5,107 nt of DNA from Frankiales bacterium (GTDB lineage: Bacteria > Actinomycetota > Actinomycetes > Mycobacteriales > SCTD01): contig SCTD01000314.1 of the NCBI GenBank assembly GCA_004299215.1, forward strand, positions 1 through 5,107. Direction: 5' to 3'. Of the stretch, positions 5,001 through 5,107 are shown piece by piece (the stretch's first letter is position 1; each line of letters opens with the position of its first letter). The translations under genes and the position numbers were made by a program. Under the pieces are notes generated by a model, which ran no database searches, was not told the origin of the DNA, and worked only from the letters and a program-made list of their open reading frames with translations.

Positions 5001-5107
5001 TTGGACCTCGTCCTGCTCGGTCTCACGATCGGGATGGCCAACGCGCTGCTCGCGGTCGGTCTCGTCCTCATCTACATGAGCAACCGGGTCGTCAACTTCG
5101 CGCACGG
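5001..5107 (+). CDS. Liv-type ABC transporter permease (LivH-like), partial at the right edge
   Basis: The first 35 codons are visible. The peptide starts MDLVLLGLTIGMANAL, a first membrane helix, and continues to GLVLIYMSNRVVNFAHG. The GLVLIY...NFAHG block is the signature N-terminus of LivH-family inner-membrane permeases. The TTG start directly abuts the TAG stop of the binding-protein gene (4998-5000) in the same frame, and GGAAGAAG at 4987-4994 is a plausible ribosome site six bases before it. ATG 5034 is in frame but would cut into the first helix. The gene runs off the window, so a simple LivH cannot be told from a LivH-LivM fusion or a permease fused to an ATPase, which also occur in actinobacteria. 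Confidence 0.85.
   Translation, partial: MDLVLLGLTIGMANALLAVGLVLIYMSNRVVNFAH

Noticed and set aside
3294..5105. A very long minus-strand reading frame opposite the receptor gene (about 600 codons).
   Set aside because: It is an antisense shadow typical of GC-rich DNA. It lies opposite a strongly recognisable receptor and permease start, its translation is Arg/Asp/Val/Leu-rich with no domain pattern, and it crosses the divergent promoter region.

Overview
The window is GC-rich (roughly 70% or more across the genes) and uses GTG and TTG starts freely. It carries a Liv-type (branched-chain amino acid family) ABC transporter with the LSTGT-type signature and a ROK repressor. This points to a high-GC actinobacterium, perhaps of the Nocardioides/Propionibacteriales or Frankia/Geodermatophilus type. 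The lineage is inferred from style, not from a marker gene.

Layout, left to right. (1) Positions 1-2091, plus strand, are the end of an operon. The last codons of an unseen upstream gene overlap by GTGA with a compact, signal-less GH84 family glycoside hydrolase (O-GlcNAcase / beta-N-acetylglucosaminidase fold). That gene in turn overlaps by GTGA with a LivG-like ATP-binding subunit. (2) An 18-bp convergent gap holds a GC-rich hairpin. (3) Positions 2110-3285, minus strand, encode a ROK-family transcriptional regulator with an N-terminal winged helix and intact sugar and zinc motifs. (4) Positions 3286-3377 are a relatively AT-rich divergent promoter region with a TTGACA box, a small dyad and a direct repeat. 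(5) From 3378 on the plus strand, a second operon starts with a large Liv-type substrate-binding protein, which has a membrane segment, a Pro/Ala-rich linker and no lipobox. It is followed without a gap by a LivH-type permease that runs off the right edge.

How the genes may work together (inference): the substrate-binding protein and permease on the right and the LivG ATPase on the left would form one importer, whose locus is interrupted by the antiparallel ROK gene. The ROK protein keeps the residues that bind sugars in its family, and the GH84 enzyme has no export signal. The simplest model is therefore a ROK-controlled uptake system for an amino-sugar-containing compound (a glycosylated amino acid, peptide or related glycoside) that GH84 cleaves inside the cell. 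The GH84 protein keeps its catalytic Asp pair but has Ala where characterised enzymes have a Trp in the acetamido pocket, so its substrate may not be a plain GlcNAc glycoside. No mobile element, CRISPR array, tRNA or rRNA was seen.
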